Shown here piece by piece: positions 63,442 to 64,000 of a stretch of 64,000 nt of DNA; positions within the stretch are counted from its first letter, which is position 1, and every line of letters begins with the position of its first letter. Position numbers and translations under genes: made by a program. Under the pieces are notes generated by a model. That model made no database searches. It was not told where the DNA came from and saw only the letters and a list, made by a program, of their open reading frames with translations. The stretch lies in assembly GCA_910578075.1 (NCBI GenBank), contig CAJTPK010000013.1, positions 21,949-85,948 on the forward strand, read 5' to 3'. Source of the stretch: an uncultured Muribaculaceae bacterium. Its GTDB lineage: Bacteria > Bacteroidota > Bacteroidia > Bacteroidales > Muribaculaceae.

Positions 63442-63948
63442 ATGGCTGACACATCAACTTTCAAACAGAGATTGTTAGGTCTCCAGGGAAACCTTTTCAA
63501 TTTTGCCTGTCAGCTCACCTCCAACAGAGATGCAGCACAGGACCTCGTCCAGGACACAACGCTCAAAGTGCTTGACAACGAAGCTAAATACGTAGACAAC
63601 GTGAACTTCAAGGGATGGGTGTTCACGATCATGCGCAATATTTTCATCAACAATTACCGCCGCCAAGTGCGCAGCGCCACAGTTGTTGACACAACAGAAG
63701 ACCTTTACCATCTCAACCTCTCGCAGGAATCCGGTCTGACCACTCCGGAAGGATCATTCGCTGCAAAAGAGATTTCCGTGGCTATCAACTCTTTCTCAAA
63801 AGAATATAAGGTGCCCTTCTCAATGTATATCGCAGGATATAAATACAGCGAGATCGCTGAAAAGATGGGTTTGCCGCTCGGCACTGTGAAAAGCCGCATA
63901 TTCTTCGCCCGCAAACGCCTGCAGGGGATGCTGAAGGACTATAGATAG
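63442..63948 (+). CDS. ECF-type RNA polymerase sigma factor, copy 2
   Basis: 168 aa, exactly the length of copy 1. Region 2 LFNFACQLTSNRDAAQDLVQDTTLKVLDNEAKYVDNVNFKGWVFTIMRNIFINNYRR; region 4 PFSMYIAGYKYSEIAEKMGLPLGTVKSRIFFARKRLQGML. No anti-sigma gene is nearby. A poly-A and G-rich stretch (63328-63350) lies upstream, without a clear -33/-7 pair. The stop codon TAG is the start of the heptamer array. Confidence 0.9.
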   Translation: MADTSTFKQRLLGLQGNLFNFACQLTSNRDAAQDLVQDTTLKVLDNEAKYVDNVNFKGWVFTIMRNIFINNYRRQVRSATVVDTTEDLYHLNLSQESGLTTPEGSFAAKEISVAINSFSKEYKVPFSMYIAGYKYSEIAEKMGLPLGTVKSRIFFARKRLQGMLKDYR

Positions 63949-64000
63949 TTAGGAGTTAGGAGTTAGGAGTTAGGAGTTAGGAGTTAGGAGTTAGGAGTTA
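63948..64000 (+). repeat. GTTAGGA heptamer array, continues past window end
   Basis: More than seven consecutive perfect GTTAGGA units, starting at the last base of the sigma-factor stop codon. Same unit and same orientation as the array at 49588-49643. Confidence 0.9.

Noticed and set aside
1..64000. tRNA, rRNA or riboswitch genes
   Set aside because: I saw no tRNA cloverleaf, rRNA segment or known riboswitch core by eye; a covariance-model scan was not possible.

Overview
The window looks like a chromosomal segment of a gut Bacteroidales bacterium, most likely Muribaculaceae. The evidence is a SusC/SusD pair, promoters with the Bacteroidetes -7 box TAnnTTTG, a DUF6377-type regulator, a BACON-domain lipoprotein, several DUF6056 membrane proteins, secreted proteins with T9SS-like C-terminal tails, and the housekeeping runs dut-TPR-DUF4292-envC and ftsB-coaX-omp-lptC-corC. 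Genus is an inference from protein style; no rRNA or tRNA gene was seen.

Layout. 1-4.75 kb: truncated BACON lipoprotein, DUF6377 regulator, a higBA toxin-antitoxin pair behind a 22-bp perfect palindrome, and an nfeD-SPFH pair. 4.75-23.8 kb: an alginate (polyuronate) utilisation locus. A promoter region with three copies of a GntR-type operator precedes susC, susD, a TIG-domain surface lipoprotein, a PL6 lyase, a PL17 oligoalginate lyase, kdgF, an MFS hexuronate transporter, an SDR DEHU reductase, an esterase fused to a lyase-like domain, a stand-alone copy of that domain, a secreted protein and kdgK. Together they would bind the polymer, cut it to unsaturated monomers, linearise these, reduce them to KDG and phosphorylate KDG. 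KDPG aldolase is not in the window. A gltD-like oxidoreductase follows kdgK.

25-44.4 kb: a surface-glycan region. An eight-gene minus-strand operon (34.05 to 25.07 kb) starts from a good promoter and holds an ATPase, a GtrB-like transferase, two GT-C-like membrane proteins, a GT2, a serine-type sulfatase, a phosphoribosyltransferase and a HAD phosphatase. On the plus strand are a second GtrB-like enzyme, a GT-B, a GT2 and two DUF6056 proteins, one of them frameshifted. An LtaS-like phosphotransferase, a flippase and another GT2 are on the minus strand. Two striking palindromic structures (34.16-34.39 and 37.17-37.22 kb) sit at divergent promoters.

44.4-51.8 kb: ferredoxin, dut, TPR protein, DUF4292 lipoprotein, EnvC-like factor, FemAB/GNAT-like protein and MFS exporter. 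A heptamer array carrying AGGAG runs up to the start codon of the FemAB-like gene. 51.8-57.8 kb: two divergent mosaic secreted proteins with near-identical ends and different middles enclose a REP-associated tyrosine transposase (RAYT). A 24-bp inverted REP-like pair and large hairpin elements lie around it; a related REP-like sequence lies inside the TPR gene. 57.9-64 kb: two paralogous ECF sigma factors flank a minus-strand envelope/coaX operon. The window ends inside a second heptamer array.
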